Source: Paraburkholderia diazotrophica (GTDB lineage: Bacteria; Pseudomonadota; Gammaproteobacteria; Burkholderiales; Burkholderiaceae). From it: 64,000 nt of DNA. The translations under genes were made by a program, and so were the position numbers. The notes beneath the pieces were generated by a model. It was not told the DNA's origin. It made no database searches and saw only the letters and a program-made list of their open reading frames with translations. The stretch is taken from positions 62,001-126,000 of the forward strand of contig NZ_FNYE01000003.1 of the NCBI RefSeq assembly GCF_900108945.1, read 5' to 3'. Positions 63,576 through 64,000 of the stretch are shown piece by piece (position 1 is the first letter of the stretch; the number at the start of each line of letters is the position of its first letter).

Positions 63576-64000
63576 ATGACGCCAGAGATTCCATCGAACC
63601 CGCCCGAACTTGTCGCGCTGCTCGAACGCAGCGCGTGGTTTCGCGGCGCGCCCGATGCGCTGCGTATGCAACTGCTCGAACTCGGGCGCACGCGGCGGCT
63701 GTCGGCGGGCCAGCGCCTCTTTAGTCGCGACGATGCCGACGACGGCTTCTATTGCGTGCTCGACGGCCTGATGCGGATTGGCGCGGCGAGCGCGGCCGGC
63801 AACGAAGCGTTGCTCGCCGTGATCGAGCCGGTGAACTGGTTTGGCGAGATCGCGCTATTTGACGGCCAGCCGCGCACGCACGACGCCTATGCGGAGCGCG
63901 ATACGCTGCTGTTCCATGTGCCGCGCGCGGCGCTTTCGTCGATGCTCGAACGCCATCCCGCGTTCTGGCATGCGTTCGGTCTGCTGCTGACGCACAAGCT
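63576..64000 (+). CDS. Crp/Fnr-family regulator, N-terminal part (cut by window end)
   Basis: The first 141 residues of a regulator whose 3' end is outside the window. They form a cyclic-nucleotide-binding-type beta-barrel (LFSRDDADDGFYCVLDGLMR, then EPVNWFGEIALFDGQPRTHD and RAALSSMLERHPAFW) and the start of the long dimer helix. The FGEIALFDGQPRT loop with GE and RT resembles cAMP-binding CRP-type proteins. The DNA-binding domain is not visible. Confidence 0.88.
   Translation, partial: MTPEIPSNPPELVALLERSAWFRGAPDALRMQLLELGRTRRLSAGQRLFSRDDADDGFYCVLDGLMRIGAASAAGNEALLAVIEPVNWFGEIALFDGQPRTHDAYAERDTLLFHVPRAALSSMLERHPAFWHAFGLLLTHK

Overview
The window is GC-rich Gram-negative DNA. Codon use, gene content (ftr-type iron uptake, hopanoid genes, kbl-tdh, HpnN/MlaA) and the partition palindromes point to a Burkholderiales member, most likely Paraburkholderia or a close relative. 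A complete replication/partition module (Rep_3-type initiator, iteron array, ParA, ParB, parS palindromes) lies at 9-17.5 kb, so this is most likely the origin region of the secondary chromosome (chromid) or a megaplasmid. The genus and replicon assignment are inferences from gene content, not from a database comparison.

Layout. 1-8.3 kb: end of a hybrid histidine kinase, a quinone oxidoreductase with a LysR gene, an outer-membrane protein, a TetR/NTF2-like pair, a YceI lipoprotein, and the threonine-degradation pair tdh-kbl with a divergent XRE-cupin regulator. 9-19.7 kb: the origin region. It contains a LexA-box-controlled small gene, a tyrosine-recombinase-like protein that has lost its catalytic residues, a KfrA-like coiled-coil protein with a zinc ribbon, about 20 directly repeated 18-bp iterons, rep, parB, parA, four perfect parS palindromes plus one degenerate one, and a cluster of DnaA boxes. 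Copies of the iteron also occur in three gene-free gaps up to about 13 kb from rep. 20-27 kb: a stress-type protein, a hybrid sensor kinase, a cheY-cheC-diguanylate cyclase operon and a secreted NTF2-like protein.

27.7-32.5 kb and 49.1-60 kb hold two blocks of hopanoid genes. The first is hpnD-hpnE-shc-hpnG. The second is mlaA-hpnN, hpnM, hpnH-ispH, hpnB and hpnA. Together they cover squalene formation from presqualene diphosphate onward, cyclisation, adenosyl side-chain addition and removal, and export to the outer membrane. No HpnC is visible. The 16.5 kb between the blocks (32.6-49.1 kb) looks accessory: two SDR enzymes, an FTR1/cupredoxin iron uptake pair flanked by two TfoX-like paralogues, an inositol-phosphatase-family enzyme, a two-component cluster with two paralogous response regulators, and a minus-strand series of ferredoxin reductase, DddP-type DMSP lyase and glutathione-independent formaldehyde dehydrogenase.

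60-64 kb: acylphosphatase, an EgtD-type histidine methyltransferase without EgtB beside it, an EamA/RarD transporter, an Mpo1-like membrane protein and the start of a Crp/Fnr regulator cut by the window edge. I recognised no rRNA, tRNA, CRISPR array or intact insertion sequence.
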